In this document: piece by piece, positions 1 to 8,727 of the stretch | Numbering within the stretch: position 1 is the first letter of the stretch | Layout: every line of letters begins with the position of its first letter | Source: Bacillus vallismortis | GTDB lineage: Bacteria > Bacillota > Bacilli > Bacillales > Bacillaceae | Direction of reading: 5' to 3' | Length of the DNA: 64,000 nt | Assembly: GCF_004116955.1 (NCBI RefSeq) | Contig: NZ_CP026362.1 | Coordinates: 248,001-312,000 of the forward strand | Program-made: the position numbers and the translations under genes | Notes under the pieces: model-generated | The model's input: the letters and a program-made list of their open reading frames with translations, nothing else | What the model was told of the DNA's origin: nothing | Databases searched by the model: none

Positions 1-180
<180 letters not shown>

Positions 181-181
<1 letters not shown>

Positions 182-207
182 AAACCCGCTTCCGCGGGTT
201 TTCTTTA
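181..207 (+). terminator. Terminator after yumB
   Basis: AAAACCCGC at 181-189 pairs with GCGGGTTTT at 194-202 around a TTCC loop and is followed by a T-rich run. It directly follows the yumB stop codon. The 145 bases from here to yuiA contain no other gene. Confidence 0.9.
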
Positions 208-353
208 TTAAAAAAAGCCAAAACAAAAAGATAACGAGAGAAAAACAAGTATGTTTCCGCTTACATCAAAAGATTTGTCACATGATCTGACTTTATGATT
301 GACAGCTTGATATGATATATTATCAGAAAATTAAGAAAAAGGGTGATGATCAG

Positions 354-497
354 ATGAAAACTGCGACGACAACCGCTTCACATGCATGCCCATTTTGCTC
401 AGGAAAAGGGTATTTTCAATTGATCCTCGGCGGTTCAGAGACTTGTCCATCTTGCCAGGGGACAGGAAAAGACAGTCATTCTTTTTCCAGCCGTTGA
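354..497 (+). CDS. yuiA: Small DnaJ-type zinc-finger-like protein YuiA
   Basis: Encodes 47 residues. Two copies of a CxxCxGxG motif (CPFCSGKG and CPSCQGTG) are visible, the repeat found in the cysteine-rich domain of DnaJ, so one zinc ion could be bound by the four cysteines. The frame is open further upstream to 312, but the ATG at 354 is preceded by the purine-rich GGGTGATGA, and the earlier residues are Lys/Gln-rich with no good ribosome site. Length and context match B. subtilis YuiA. The function is unknown. Confidence 0.8.
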   Translation: MKTATTTASHACPFCSGKGYFQLILGGSETCPSCQGTGKDSHSFSSR

Positions 498-523
498 CTT
501 TTTTTCACCCCCCGCGTTACACT
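494..523 (+). promoter_or_regulatory. Putative SigA promoter for yuiB
   Basis: TTGACT at 494-499 and TACACT at 518-523 are separated by 18 bases. The -35 box overlaps the yuiA stop codon. The element would give yuiB its own transcript in addition to read-through from yuiA. Confidence 0.5.
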
Positions 524-548
524 AAAAACAACGCAGGGGGTGGAATAG

Positions 549-869
549 TTGATTAGTCTGCCAGTCGTCATCATCTCAATTGTTCTGTTTTTTGTTTTGT
601 TTTTTGGAATCGGTTTCTTATTAAATATGCTGCTGAGAATGTCTTGGATTATGGCTGTAATCTATCCAATTGTATGCCTTTTTATTATCAGCAAGGATAG
701 GCTGATCAGCTATATACAGTCTCCGGGAGAATCTTTTGCCGGCCTATTTCATCGTATCGTATCATTAGCGGCTGCCGATGTGCTGATTTTAGCAAGCGGT
801 TTGGCTGGCGCTGTCGTATCTGGTATCGCGATCAATATGCTCAGAAAAAGAGGATATCAAATGTTTTAA
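549..869 (+). CDS. yuiB: Small membrane protein YuiB
   Basis: Encodes 106 residues and starts with TTG at 549, placed after the strong ribosome site GGGGGTGG at 536-543. Three hydrophobic stretches (about residues 5-27, 33-50 and 76-96) suggest an integral membrane protein with few charged residues. The function is unknown. The ribosome site lies in the 3' arm of an inverted repeat whose 5' arm follows yuiA, so translation from a yuiA read-through transcript might be reduced. Gene order yuiA-yuiB-yuiC is as in B. subtilis. Confidence 0.8.
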   Translation: MISLPVVIISIVLFFVLFFGIGFLLNMLLRMSWIMAVIYPIVCLFIISKDRLISYIQSPGESFAGLFHRIVSLAAADVLILASGLAGAVVSGIAINMLRKRGYQMF

Positions 870-874
870 ATGCC

Positions 875-900
875 GCTTTCTTCTAAAGAAAGCTTTTTTT
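875..900 (+). terminator. Terminator after yuiB
   Basis: GCTTTCTT at 875-882 pairs with AAGAAAGC at 886-893 around a CTA loop and is followed by a run of T. Confidence 0.9.
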
Positions 901-972
901 GTGCTTTCTGCTCATTCATCATGTTGAATACTGCTCTCTCCAATTGGGAATAATGATTCGGAGGAGAGGTGA

Positions 973-1629
<657 letters not shown>

Positions 1630-1630
1630 A

Positions 1631-1660
1631 ACGCTCCAGCTGCCGCTGGAGCGTTTTTCA
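1631..1660. terminator. Bidirectional terminator between yuiC and yuiD
   Basis: ACGCTCCAGC at 1631-1640 and GCTGGAGCGT at 1645-1654 form a perfect 10-bp stem with T runs on both strands, serving the convergent genes yuiC and yuiD. Confidence 0.9.
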
Positions 1661-2134
1661 TATGAACAAGTAAGCGAGTATCAATGTAAGTAAGATACCT
1701 GTTAAACCTCCGAAAAAGACCTCGATCGGCTGGTGTCCGAGAAGTTCCTTCAGCTTTTTTTGCTTTTCTTTTTCTTCAGCCTTCGGGAAGTCCTTTGCTT
1801 CATTTACGAAGCGGTTAAAATCAATGACAAGCTTATTGATGACTGTTGCCTGTTCACCGGCGTGGCGTCTGACGCCAGTTGCGTCAAACATGGTAATGAC
1901 GGCGAAAATGGCAGAAACCGCAAAGAGGGAGGAGTCTAATCCATGCTCCAAGGCTACGCCTGTAGAAAGCGCAGTGACCGCTGCCGAGTGTGAGCTCGGC
2001 ATGCCGCCTGTGCTTGTGACCAGCGACCAGTCTAGTTTTCTGGATGCGATAAACTGTATGGGCACTTTGATGACCTGAGCAAAAATAATCGCGGCCAGAC
2101 TTGATAATAAAGGGAAGTTTGTTAAAAGTTCCAT
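1658..2134 (-). CDS. yuiD: DUF212/PAP2-like membrane protein YuiD
   Basis: Encodes 158 residues from the ATG at 2134, chosen because AAAGGAT stands about 8 bases before it; the frame stays open to 2176. The protein has an N-terminal hydrophobic segment, the motif TGGMPSSHSAAVTAL and the Asp/Arg motif DATGVRRHAGEQA. These are features of the divergent acid-phosphatase/PAP2-related (DUF212) family. Two more membrane segments follow, one at the extreme C-terminus. The substrate is unknown. Confidence 0.85.
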   Translation of the reverse strand: MELLTNFPLLSSLAAIIFAQVIKVPIQFIASRKLDWSLVTSTGGMPSSHSAAVTALSTGVALEHGLDSSLFAVSAIFAVITMFDATGVRRHAGEQATVINKLVIDFNRFVNEAKDFPKAEEKEKQKKLKELLGHQPIEVFFGGLTGILLTLILAYLFI

Positions 2135-2291
2135 TGGCGACATCCTTTCTATTTGAAAAAATCCTTCGTATTTCAAAAGAAAAAAACAAGTCTTAGACTG
2201 TTGTTTGATAAAATAAGTGTAATGGAAAGAATGTTTTTCCTATTATACCATTGTTCATAACAAATACCCATTACGTTAGGAGTGTAAGCAT

Positions 2292-3794
2292 ATGTTTTAT
2301 GCGATTCAGCCATTAGAGCATACGGATACCCTTGTGGTTGGGCTTTTTCAAAAAAGCCAGCTGTCAGGAAAAGCGCTGGAAATTGATGAAATGCTGGAGG
2401 GCCATCTGACACAGCTTTTGAAAGATGGTGATGTCTCTTCTAAACCAAATCAAGTATCAAAAGTATACCCTCCATCTTCTGCGGGTATGAAACGGATTTA
2501 TTTCGTTGGTTTGGGAAGAGAAGCCAATTATTCATTTGAACAGGCGAAGGAATGTTTTGCCCATGTTTTTCAAGCGATTCATAAAGACCGAAAACAAGAA
2601 GCTTCTGTCCTGCTTGACACTTTTATTTCGGAAGACGTGCCTGCCGCGGATGCCGCTCATGCTTTAGCTGAGAGCTGCCTGCTTGCTTCCTATGAGGTGC
2701 AGGATTATAAGCACAAATCAAATGAGCCGGACAAACAAATGGAAGCCGTGTACGCCGTCACAGATGAAGATACACAGGAAGTGCAGGCGGGGCTTCGCGT
2801 CGGCCAGGCATACGGCCAAGGGGCAAATTCGGCTAGAACCCTAGTGAATATGCCCGGAAACATGCTGACAGCGACTGACCTTGCTTCATATGCGGAAGAG
2901 CTTGCGGCGAAATATGATTTTGAGTGTGAGATATTGGAGAAATCAGAGATGGAAGAGCTCGGCATGGGCGGAATACTTGCGGTAAACCAAGGCTCGGCCG
3001 AACCGCCGAAGATGATTGTTTTGAAGTATCAGGGCAAAACGGAATGGGAGAATGTCGTCGGACTTGTCGGAAAAGGAATTACCTTTGACACAGGCGGCTA
3101 CTCCATTAAAACGAAATCTGGAATTGTCGGCATGAAATCTGATATGGGAGGAGCAGCTGCGGTTCTTGGCGCAATGGAAACGATCGGAGAGCTTCGTCCC
3201 GAGCAAAACGTGTTGGCTGTCATTCCTTCAACCGATAATATGGTCTCAGGCAGCGCGATGAAGCCTGATGATGTGATCGTATCATTAAGCGGAAAAACAA
3301 TTGAAATCCTCAATACGGATGCTGAAGGAAGGCTTGTGCTTGCAGATGGCATTACATACGCGAAACAGCATGGGGCGTCAGTTCTTGTTGATGTAGCTAC
3401 GCTGACCGGCGGCGTTGTTGTGGCATTAGGGAGAGAAACGACCGGCGCTATGACAAATGATCAAAGCTTTTATCGGCAGGTAGCTGATGCTGCGGAAGAA
3501 TGCGGCGAGGCGATCTGGCAGCTGCCGATAACAGAGAAGGATAAAAAGCGAGTGAAGAGCAGCCAAATGGCCGATCTCAGCAATTCGCCGGGACGCGAAG
3601 GACATGCGATTATGGCAGGGACGTTTCTTGGTGAATTTGCCGAAGCAACGCCTTGGGTGCATCTTGATATTGCGGGTACGGCGACATCAAATAAAGCAAG
3701 CTGCTTCGGGCCATCTGGCGCGACCGGCGTTATGGCCAGAACACTTGCCACACTGGCGGAGCGATTTACATCGGAAGAGGAGAAAAGCGAATAA
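2292..3794 (+). CDS. pepA: Leucyl aminopeptidase (M17)
   Basis: Encodes 500 residues, the usual length of the M17 family, which removes N-terminal amino acids from cytosolic peptides using two divalent metal ions. The signature NTDAEGRL is at residues 341-348, and upstream lies [15 protein letters not shown] with a metal-binding Lys and Asp. The N-terminal third is the variable macrodomain-like part. TAGGAG lies before the ATG. It is a single-gene unit ended by its own terminator. Confidence 0.95.
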   Translation: MFYAIQPLEHTDTLVVGLFQKSQLSGKALEIDEMLEGHLTQLLKDGDVSSKPNQVSKVYPPSSAGMKRIYFVGLGREANYSFEQAKECFAHVFQAIHKDRKQEASVLLDTFISEDVPAADAAHALAESCLLASYEVQDYKHKSNEPDKQMEAVYAVTDEDTQEVQAGLRVGQAYGQGANSARTLVNMPGNMLTATDLASYAEELAAKYDFECEILEKSEMEELGMGGILAVNQGSAEPPKMIVLKYQGKTEWENVVGLVGKGITFDTGGYSIKTKSGIVGMKSDMGGAAAVLGAMETIGELRPEQNVLAVIPSTDNMVSGSAMKPDDVIVSLSGKTIEILNTDAEGRLVLADGITYAKQHGASVLVDVATLTGGVVVALGRETTGAMTNDQSFYRQVADAAEECGEAIWQLPITEKDKKRVKSSQMADLSNSPGREGHAIMAGTFLGEFAEATPWVHLDIAGTATSNKASCFGPSGATGVMARTLATLAERFTSEEEKSE

Positions 3795-3798
3795 TATT

Positions 3799-3834
3799 AA
3801 ATCCCTGCTGAGAAGTGCGGCGGGGATTTTTTCT
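3799..3834 (+). terminator. Terminator after pepA
   Basis: AAATCCC at 3799-3805 pairs with GGGGATTT near 3822-3829 and is followed by T6. Confidence 0.75.
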
Positions 3835-3848
3835 TCCAAAATCTTTAG

Positions 3849-3878
3849 TTGACTAAAGTGTATCGGTTATGATACGAT
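3849..3878 (+). promoter_or_regulatory. Putative SigA promoter for yuiF
   Basis: TTGACT at 3849-3854 and TACGAT at 3873-3878 have an 18-base spacer. GTATCG (3860-3865) and CGATAC (3875-3880) form an inverted repeat spanning the -10 box, which could be an operator. There is no room for a T-box leader between the pepA terminator and the yuiF start. Confidence 0.5.
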
Positions 3879-3937
3879 ACGTTCATACTTTATTTATCTA
3901 CTACATTAGCAAACTAAAGGATTTTTGGAGGGTTATT

Positions 3938-5266
3938 ATGAACGCAGTCGTCATCGCAGTACTGCTTATGCTTGTCTTAAGCCTGCTGCGTGTCAATATT
4001 GTTATCGCATTAATCATAGGGGCTCTGGCCGGAGGATTAACAGGCGGGCTCGGACTTGGAGAAACGGTTAAAGCTTTTACAGACGGGCTCGGCGGAAATG
4101 CCACCGTTGCAGTGAGCTACGCCATGCTTGGCGCGTTTGCTGCGGCTTTAACGAAAACGGGTCTTCCGGACGCAATGGTGGAAGCCTCCGTTAAATTGAT
4201 CGGAAACAAAGAAGACACCCGCAAAAAAGCGCTGTCCAAAGTGCTGATTGTGCTGATTATTTTAATCATATCTTGTTTTTCGCAAAACGTGGTTCCGGTT
4301 CACATCGCATTTATCCCGGTGCTGATTCCGCCGCTTTTGAAAATCTTTAATGAACTTGAAATAGACCGCCGTCTGATTGCGTGTGTGATTACATTCGGTT
4401 TAACGGCGCCTTATATTTTAGTGCCGGTCGGTTTCGGCCAAATCTTCCAGGGCATGCTCAAGGATAATGCGGCAGCTGCCGGATTAAACGTATCCCTCGG
4501 TGATATTCCTTACGCTTTAATGATCCCGGTTGCGGGTATGGTTGTAGGTCTGATCCTATCAATCATCGTATTCCGTAAACCGAAAACATACGAAACAAAA
4601 GAAATATCTGGTGCGGCCGCTTCTCCATATACGAAAAAAAGCCTGGCGATCGCGGTTCTTGCCATCGCAGTGTCACTCGGCGTCCAGCTCTATTTATCAC
4701 AGTCGCTGGGAGTAGAAGGGATGATTATGGGTGCGCTGGCGGGTCTGATCATTCTGTTTGTCAGCGGCGTAATGAAGCGTGATGAAGCGGATTCGCTGAT
4801 TACTGATGGAATGGTTCTTATGGCCTTTATCGGTTTTGTCATGCTCGTTGCAGCCGGGTTTTCAAATGTATTGACGAAAACCGGAGATGTCGAGTCATTG
4901 GTTAAAACAGCGGCCGGCATTATGGGGCACAGTCAATTAGTGGGCGCACTGCTGATGCTTATTGTCGGCTTGTTCATTACAATGGGAATCGGTTCTTCTT
5001 TTGCGACGATTCCGGTTATCACAACGATCTTTGTGCCTCTATGCATGCAGCTCGGATTCAGCCCGATGGCCACGGTTGCGATTATCGGAACGGCAGCTGC
5101 GCTTGGCGATGCCGGTTCACCTGCCAGCGACAGTACACTTGGACCGACTTCAGGTTTGAGTGCGGACGGCCAGCATCACCACATTTGGGATACTTGTGTG
5201 CCGACCTTTTTATTTTATAATATCCCGCTTATCATTTTCGGCTGGATTGCGGCGATTGTTTTATAG
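3938..5266 (+). CDS. yuiF: NhaC-like / amino-acid permease YuiF
   Basis: Encodes 442 residues from the ATG at 3938, preceded by TTGGAGGG; the frame is open to 3869 but without a ribosome site. About eleven to twelve hydrophobic segments are seen, with conserved features such as SCFSQNVVPVHIAF and, near the end, AALGDAGSPASDSTLGPTSGL, typical of the Na+/H+ antiporter NhaC / ion-transporter superfamily. The B. subtilis protein is often listed as a putative Na+/H+ antiporter, and family members linked to His T-boxes have been proposed as histidine permeases. The sequence alone does not decide the substrate. Confidence 0.8.
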   Translation: MNAVVIAVLLMLVLSLLRVNIVIALIIGALAGGLTGGLGLGETVKAFTDGLGGNATVAVSYAMLGAFAAALTKTGLPDAMVEASVKLIGNKEDTRKKALSKVLIVLIILIISCFSQNVVPVHIAFIPVLIPPLLKIFNELEIDRRLIACVITFGLTAPYILVPVGFGQIFQGMLKDNAAAAGLNVSLGDIPYALMIPVAGMVVGLILSIIVFRKPKTYETKEISGAAASPYTKKSLAIAVLAIAVSLGVQLYLSQSLGVEGMIMGALAGLIILFVSGVMKRDEADSLITDGMVLMAFIGFVMLVAAGFSNVLTKTGDVESLVKTAAGIMGHSQLVGALLMLIVGLFITMGIGSSFATIPVITTIFVPLCMQLGFSPMATVAIIGTAAALGDAGSPASDSTLGPTSGLSADGQHHHIWDTCVPTFLFYNIPLIIFGWIAAIVL

Positions 5267-5270
5267 GAAA

Positions 5271-5301
5271 AAGGCTCCCCTTTACTGAGGAGCCTTTTCT
5301 C
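5271..5301. terminator. Bidirectional terminator between yuiF and bioY
   Basis: AAGGCTCC at 5271-5278 pairs with GGAGCCTT at 5289-5296, with T-rich flanks on both strands. Confidence 0.85.
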
Positions 5302-5335
5302 GTTATGATAAAAAACCGTACGGTAGAATGATTTT

Positions 5336-5938
5336 TCACGTGGACGATATGTGATTTCTGTTAAATCCGGTTGCTTTTTGAATAGAGCGGTAGATCGCAG
5401 GTGCGATAAACGCCAGCACCACAGCCAGCGCCGTGTCTTTTACCATAAACCAAGTCATAAAGCCCCAAGCCGTGACGTAGCTCACTGGCGTATGAATCCA
5501 TAGGTTCAGTGCAAGATACATGTAGGTAGTCCCGATGATATACATGATGGCCGTCCCAATAAGAGAAGCCATTAGAAATCGGGTGTTGCCCGGCTGCGCT
5601 TTGCGCTCTAAAAACCATCCAGCTGCAAATGCTGCCGGGATGTATGAGAGAATAAACCCGCCGCTTTTTCCTACAAATGGTGCGAAGCCCGCTGAAAATT
5701 GAGCAAACACGGGAGCTCCGGCCAATCCGACAAGCGCATATACAATCATGGCAATACCTGCTCGTTTGCTGCCGAGAAGCAAGGCTGCCAAGAGACAGAA
5801 GAACGGCTGCATCGACAGCGGAATGCCGGCTACTTGTAAAAAGGGCGCCACTGAAGTAAGATTGGCGCCGACGGCCATAAGTGCGGCGAACATCCCAATC
5901 AGCGCCATATCTCCCGCACGAAGTCTATGTTGTTTCAT
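5336..5938 (-). CDS. bioYB: Biotin ECF transporter S component BioY
   Basis: Encodes 200 residues with about six hydrophobic segments. BioY-family features include the N-terminal MALIGMFAALMAVGANL, PLSMQPFFCLLAALLLGSKR and the glycine-rich SGGFILSYIPAAFAAG. BioY is the biotin-binding membrane subunit that works with the shared energy-coupling EcfAAT module or alone. AAGGGGGAACAACA precedes the ATG. The -35 box overlaps a BirA-type operator, so transcription is expected to fall when biotin is plentiful. The gene is also called yuiG. Confidence 0.9.
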   Translation of the reverse strand: MKQHRLRAGDMALIGMFAALMAVGANLTSVAPFLQVAGIPLSMQPFFCLLAALLLGSKRAGIAMIVYALVGLAGAPVFAQFSAGFAPFVGKSGGFILSYIPAAFAAGWFLERKAQPGNTRFLMASLIGTAIMYIIGTTYMYLALNLWIHTPVSYVTAWGFMTWFMVKDTALAVVLAFIAPAIYRSIQKATGFNRNHISST

Positions 5939-5972
5939 TGTTGTTCCCCCTTAGGTTTACATTCACAATCAT

Positions 5973-6001
5973 AGCGTAATAAACAACAGAAAGATTGTCA
6001 A
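5973..6001 (-). promoter_or_regulatory. Putative SigA promoter of bioY
   Basis: On the minus strand, TTGACA (5996-6001) and TACGCT (5973-5978) have a 17-base spacer. The -35 box lies inside the left arm of the BirA-type operator. Confidence 0.5.
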
Positions 6002-6025
6002 CATAATTTGAAATAAGGTTAACAA
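5995..6025. promoter_or_regulatory. BirA-type biotin operator
   Basis: TTGTCAAC at 5995-6002 and GTTAACAA at 6018-6025 are inverted with one mismatch and a 15-base spacer, the geometry of the B. subtilis bioW operator (TTGTTAAC-N15-GTTAACAA). It sits between the divergent genes bioY and yuiH and could control both. Confidence 0.8.
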
Positions 6026-6039
6026 AGAGGAGGTTTTGT

Positions 6040-6636
6040 ATGTATTTCGGAAAAACAAAACAATCCGATCAATCGGGGAGAGTACCGCCAAATCAAAACG
6101 TCACAACCTCATTTCCCGTGCTTCATACGGGAAATGTTCCATATTACAAGGATATGGCCAAATGGAATCTTCAAATATACGGATTGGTTGACCATCCGAT
6201 GCTGCTAAGCTTTGAAGATGTCAAAGCCTTTCCTCAGTACGAATCGAAAAATGACATCCATTGCGTCACGGGGTGGTCACGGCTTGATAATGTATGGCAG
6301 GGCGTGCGGGCTCGTGATCTAGCGGAAAAAGCGGGTGTCAAAGAAGAAGCGGGCTACGTCATTTTACATGCGGAAGAGGGGTGGACGACCAATCTGCCGC
6401 TCAATGACTTTTTAGCGGAAACCTCCCTTCTGGCCTATACGCATAATGGCGAACCCTTAACGCCTGAACACGGCTTTCCGCTGCGGGGGGTGTTTCCGCA
6501 TCTGTATTTTTGGAAAAGCGCCAAGTGGCTGCGCGGCATCCAATTTACGAAAGAGAACCATCCTGGCTTTTGGGAGCAGAACGGTTATCACATGAGAGGC
6601 GATCCTTGGCAAAATCAAAGATTTACTTGGGATTAA
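6040..6636 (+). CDS. yuiH: Sulfite-oxidase-like molybdopterin enzyme YuiH
   Basis: Encodes 198 residues, the length of the small cytosolic members of the molybdopterin-dependent sulfite-oxidase/YedY superfamily. The expected molybdenum-ligating cysteine is C75 in HCVTGWSRLDNVWQGV. Other family features are GLVDHPMLLSFEDV and the C-terminal YFWKSAKWLRGIQF. No signal peptide is seen. GAGGAGG precedes the ATG. The BirA-type operator lies 15 bases upstream of the start, so expression may respond to biotin. The physiological substrate is not known. Confidence 0.85.
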   Translation: MYFGKTKQSDQSGRVPPNQNVTTSFPVLHTGNVPYYKDMAKWNLQIYGLVDHPMLLSFEDVKAFPQYESKNDIHCVTGWSRLDNVWQGVRARDLAEKAGVKEEAGYVILHAEEGWTTNLPLNDFLAETSLLAYTHNGEPLTPEHGFPLRGVFPHLYFWKSAKWLRGIQFTKENHPGFWEQNGYHMRGDPWQNQRFTWD

Positions 6637-6701
6637 GGTTCTATTTCGTGCAGGACAATTTGCATCCTTATCAGGTTTTTATTTCCATATCATTAGTCTT
6701 C

Positions 6702-6733
6702 AGGTACCTTATTTGATGAAGGTGCCTTTTTTA
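6702..6733 (+). terminator. Terminator after yuiH
   Basis: AGGTACCTT at 6702-6710 pairs with AAGGTGCCT at 6719-6727 (one weak pair) and is followed by T6. Confidence 0.8.
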
Positions 6734-6745
6734 TTCGGGAAAAAG

Positions 6746-6774
6746 TTGACTTTCTTTGGAAGAAAACCTATTAT
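6746..6774 (+). promoter_or_regulatory. SigA promoter of besA
   Basis: TTGACT at 6746-6751 and TATTAT at 6769-6774 have a 17-base spacer. The Fur box begins about 20 bases downstream of the -10 box. Confidence 0.75.
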
Positions 6775-6794
6775 TTGAGTTGTCTAGTTGATAG

Positions 6795-6809
6795 TGAAAA
6801 TCATTATCA
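6795..6809. promoter_or_regulatory. Fur box of besA
   Basis: TGAAAATCATTATCA matches the 7-1-7 Fur motif TGATAATNATTATCA at 14 of 15 positions. It covers the region just after the expected transcription start. Confidence 0.85.
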
Positions 6810-6838
6810 CAAATTGTGGTTTTAGTTTAAGGAGAGGA

Positions 6839-7717
6839 ATGTCGTACTGCATGAAAGAGAAAATCGACCGGGCGAAAGGCGGGACACAAAACGCATATAC
6901 CATTCCTGGTACGGAAGTGCGTATCATGTCTTCACGCAATCACAACCGTACCTATCAAATTTTCATTTCGAAACCGAGTACGCCGCCTCAGCGCGCTGGT
7001 TATCCTGTGATTTATCTGCTGGATGCCAATTCTGTCTTCGGAACGATGGCGGAAGCCGTTCGAATACAGGGGCGCCGTCCTGAAAAAACCGGGGTGATCC
7101 CTGCTGTAATTGTCGGCATTGGCTATGAGACAGCAGAACCGTTTTCCTCAGCGCGTCACCGGGATTTTACAATGCCGACGGCTGAATCAAAGCTGCCGAA
7201 AAGGCCCGACGGAAAAGATTGGCCGGAACATGGCGGAGCAGAGGGGTTCTTCAGTTTTATTGAGGAGGATCTGAAACCAGAGATAGAACGAGATTACCAG
7301 ATTGACAGAAACAGACAAACAATCTTTGGCCACTCACTTGGCGGGCTGTTCGTGCTGCAGGTGCTGTTAACAAAGCCGGATGCGTTTCAAACGTATGTCG
7401 CGGGAAGTCCTTCTATTCATTGGAATAAACCATTTATTCTCGATAAAACGGACCATTTTGTCTCCCGCTTAAAGAAAAACAATCAGGCTATCAATCTCCT
7501 GCTTGCCGCAGGAGAATTGGAGCAGCATCATAAAAGCCGGATGAACGATAATGCGAGGGAGCTTTACGAGCGGCTGGCCGTTTTATCTGAACAAGGCATA
7601 CGGGCAGAATTTTGCGAGTTTTCAGGAGAAGGGCATATTTCTGTTCTTCCTGTTTTGGTCAGCCGGGCGCTGCGTTTTGCGCTTCACCCTGACGGCCCGC
7701 ATATGTCAATGGGCTGA
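6839..7717 (+). CDS. besA: Bacillibactin trilactone esterase BesA
   Basis: An alpha/beta-hydrolase of the Fes/IroE esterase family, which cleaves the trilactone ring of ferric bacillibactin in the cytosol so that iron is released. The nucleophile motif GHSLGG has its Ser at residue 166 counted from 6839. Near the end GEGHISVLP holds a likely catalytic His. Two starts are possible: ATG 6839 (292 residues, with AAGGAG only four bases before it) and ATG 6851 (288 residues). It stands upstream of dhbA as its own Fur-controlled unit. Also known as yuiI. Confidence 0.9.
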   Translation: MSYCMKEKIDRAKGGTQNAYTIPGTEVRIMSSRNHNRTYQIFISKPSTPPQRAGYPVIYLLDANSVFGTMAEAVRIQGRRPEKTGVIPAVIVGIGYETAEPFSSARHRDFTMPTAESKLPKRPDGKDWPEHGGAEGFFSFIEEDLKPEIERDYQIDRNRQTIFGHSLGGLFVLQVLLTKPDAFQTYVAGSPSIHWNKPFILDKTDHFVSRLKKNNQAINLLLAAGELEQHHKSRMNDNARELYERLAVLSEQGIRAEFCEFSGEGHISVLPVLVSRALRFALHPDGPHMSMG

Positions 7718-7768
7718 GACATTCTCAGCCTTGCTTCTAAAAATAAATAGTCATCACTGAAATTATAT

Positions 7769-7797
7769 TTGACTGTCACATGACATTTGGATATGAT
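7769..7797 (+). promoter_or_regulatory. SigA promoter of the dhb operon
   Basis: TTGACT at 7769-7774 and TATGAT at 7792-7797 have a 17-base spacer, followed at once by the dhb Fur box. Confidence 0.8.
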
Positions 7798-7809
7798 TAT
7801 TTTTATAAT

Positions 7810-7830
7810 TGATAATGATAATCATTATCA
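7810..7830. promoter_or_regulatory. Fur box of the dhb operon
   Basis: The 21 bases at 7810-7830 contain a perfect 7-1-7 Fur motif (TGATAATCATTATCA at 7816-7830) preceded by an overlapping TGATAA repeat. Two overlapping Fur dimers could bind, shutting off bacillibactin synthesis when iron is sufficient. Confidence 0.95.
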
Positions 7831-7917
7831 ATAGGTTGCGCTTTTCTTTTTGAGGCGCCATAGTCTTTTTCACTGGATGCCCGTTCGGCATCTGAAGTAA
7901 AGAAAGGAATTGATGAT

Positions 7918-8703
7918 ATGGATGCTATGGGTATAAAGGGCAAAATTGCTTTGATAACAGGAGCTGCCCAAGGAATAGGTGAAGCTGTTGCGCGGACGCT
8001 TGCCGATCAAGGCGCGCACATTGCGGCAGTCGATTATCATCCTGAAAAGCTTCAAAAGGTTGTGAATAGCCTCAAAGACGAAGGCTGCCATGCGGAAGCC
8101 TTTCCTGCGGATGTGAGAGACAGCGCGGCGATTGACGAGACCACGGCGCGCATCGAACGTGAAATGGGGCCGATCGATATGTTGGTGAATGTAGCGGGTG
8201 TCCTTTGCCCGGGGCTGATCCATACACTCAGTGATGAAGAATGGGAGGCCACGTTCGCAGTGAATTCGACCGGCGTGTTTAACGTCTCGCGTTCAGTCAG
8301 CAAATATATGATGGACCGGAGATCAGGTTCGATTGTAACGGTCGGATCGAATGCTGCCGGTGTGCCGAGGACATCAATGGCGGCATATGCTTCTTCAAAG
8401 GCTGCGGCTGTGATGTTTACGAAATGTCTTGGCCTTGAGCTTGCAGAATATCATATCCGCTGCAATATTGTATCCCCCGGTTCAACAGAAACAGACATGC
8501 AGTGGTCATTATGGACCGATGAAAATGGAGCAGAGCAAGTCATAAAAGGATCACTTGAGACATATAAGACTGGAATCCCGCTCAAAAAACTGGCTCAGCC
8601 TTCGGATATTGCGGGTGCCGTGCTTTTTCTGGTTTCTGGCCAGGCTGGGCACATTACCATGCATAATTTATGCGTAGATGGCGGCGCGACCTTAGGCGTG
8701 TAA
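7918..8703 (+). CDS. dhbA: 2,3-dihydro-2,3-dihydroxybenzoate dehydrogenase
   Basis: Encodes 261 residues of a short-chain dehydrogenase. It oxidises 2,3-dihydro-2,3-dihydroxybenzoate to 2,3-dihydroxybenzoate with NAD+, the last step in making the aryl cap. The cofactor motif TGAAQGIG is at residues 14-21 and the catalytic pair is Y157 and K161 (YASSK). AAAGGAA lies eight bases before the ATG; a second ATG at 7927 is possible. It is the first gene of the dhb operon, and dhbC follows after a short gap. Confidence 0.95.
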   Translation: MDAMGIKGKIALITGAAQGIGEAVARTLADQGAHIAAVDYHPEKLQKVVNSLKDEGCHAEAFPADVRDSAAIDETTARIEREMGPIDMLVNVAGVLCPGLIHTLSDEEWEATFAVNSTGVFNVSRSVSKYMMDRRSGSIVTVGSNAAGVPRTSMAAYASSKAAAVMFTKCLGLELAEYHIRCNIVSPGSTETDMQWSLWTDENGAEQVIKGSLETYKTGIPLKKLAQPSDIAGAVLFLVSGQAGHITMHNLCVDGGATLGV

Positions 8704-8727
8704 CTCATTTAAAGGAGGTTTATGAGA

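Noticed and set aside
3834-3937. T-box or riboswitch before yuiF
   Set aside because: Only about 100 bases are available between the pepA terminator and the start; no specifier stem or antiterminator was seen.
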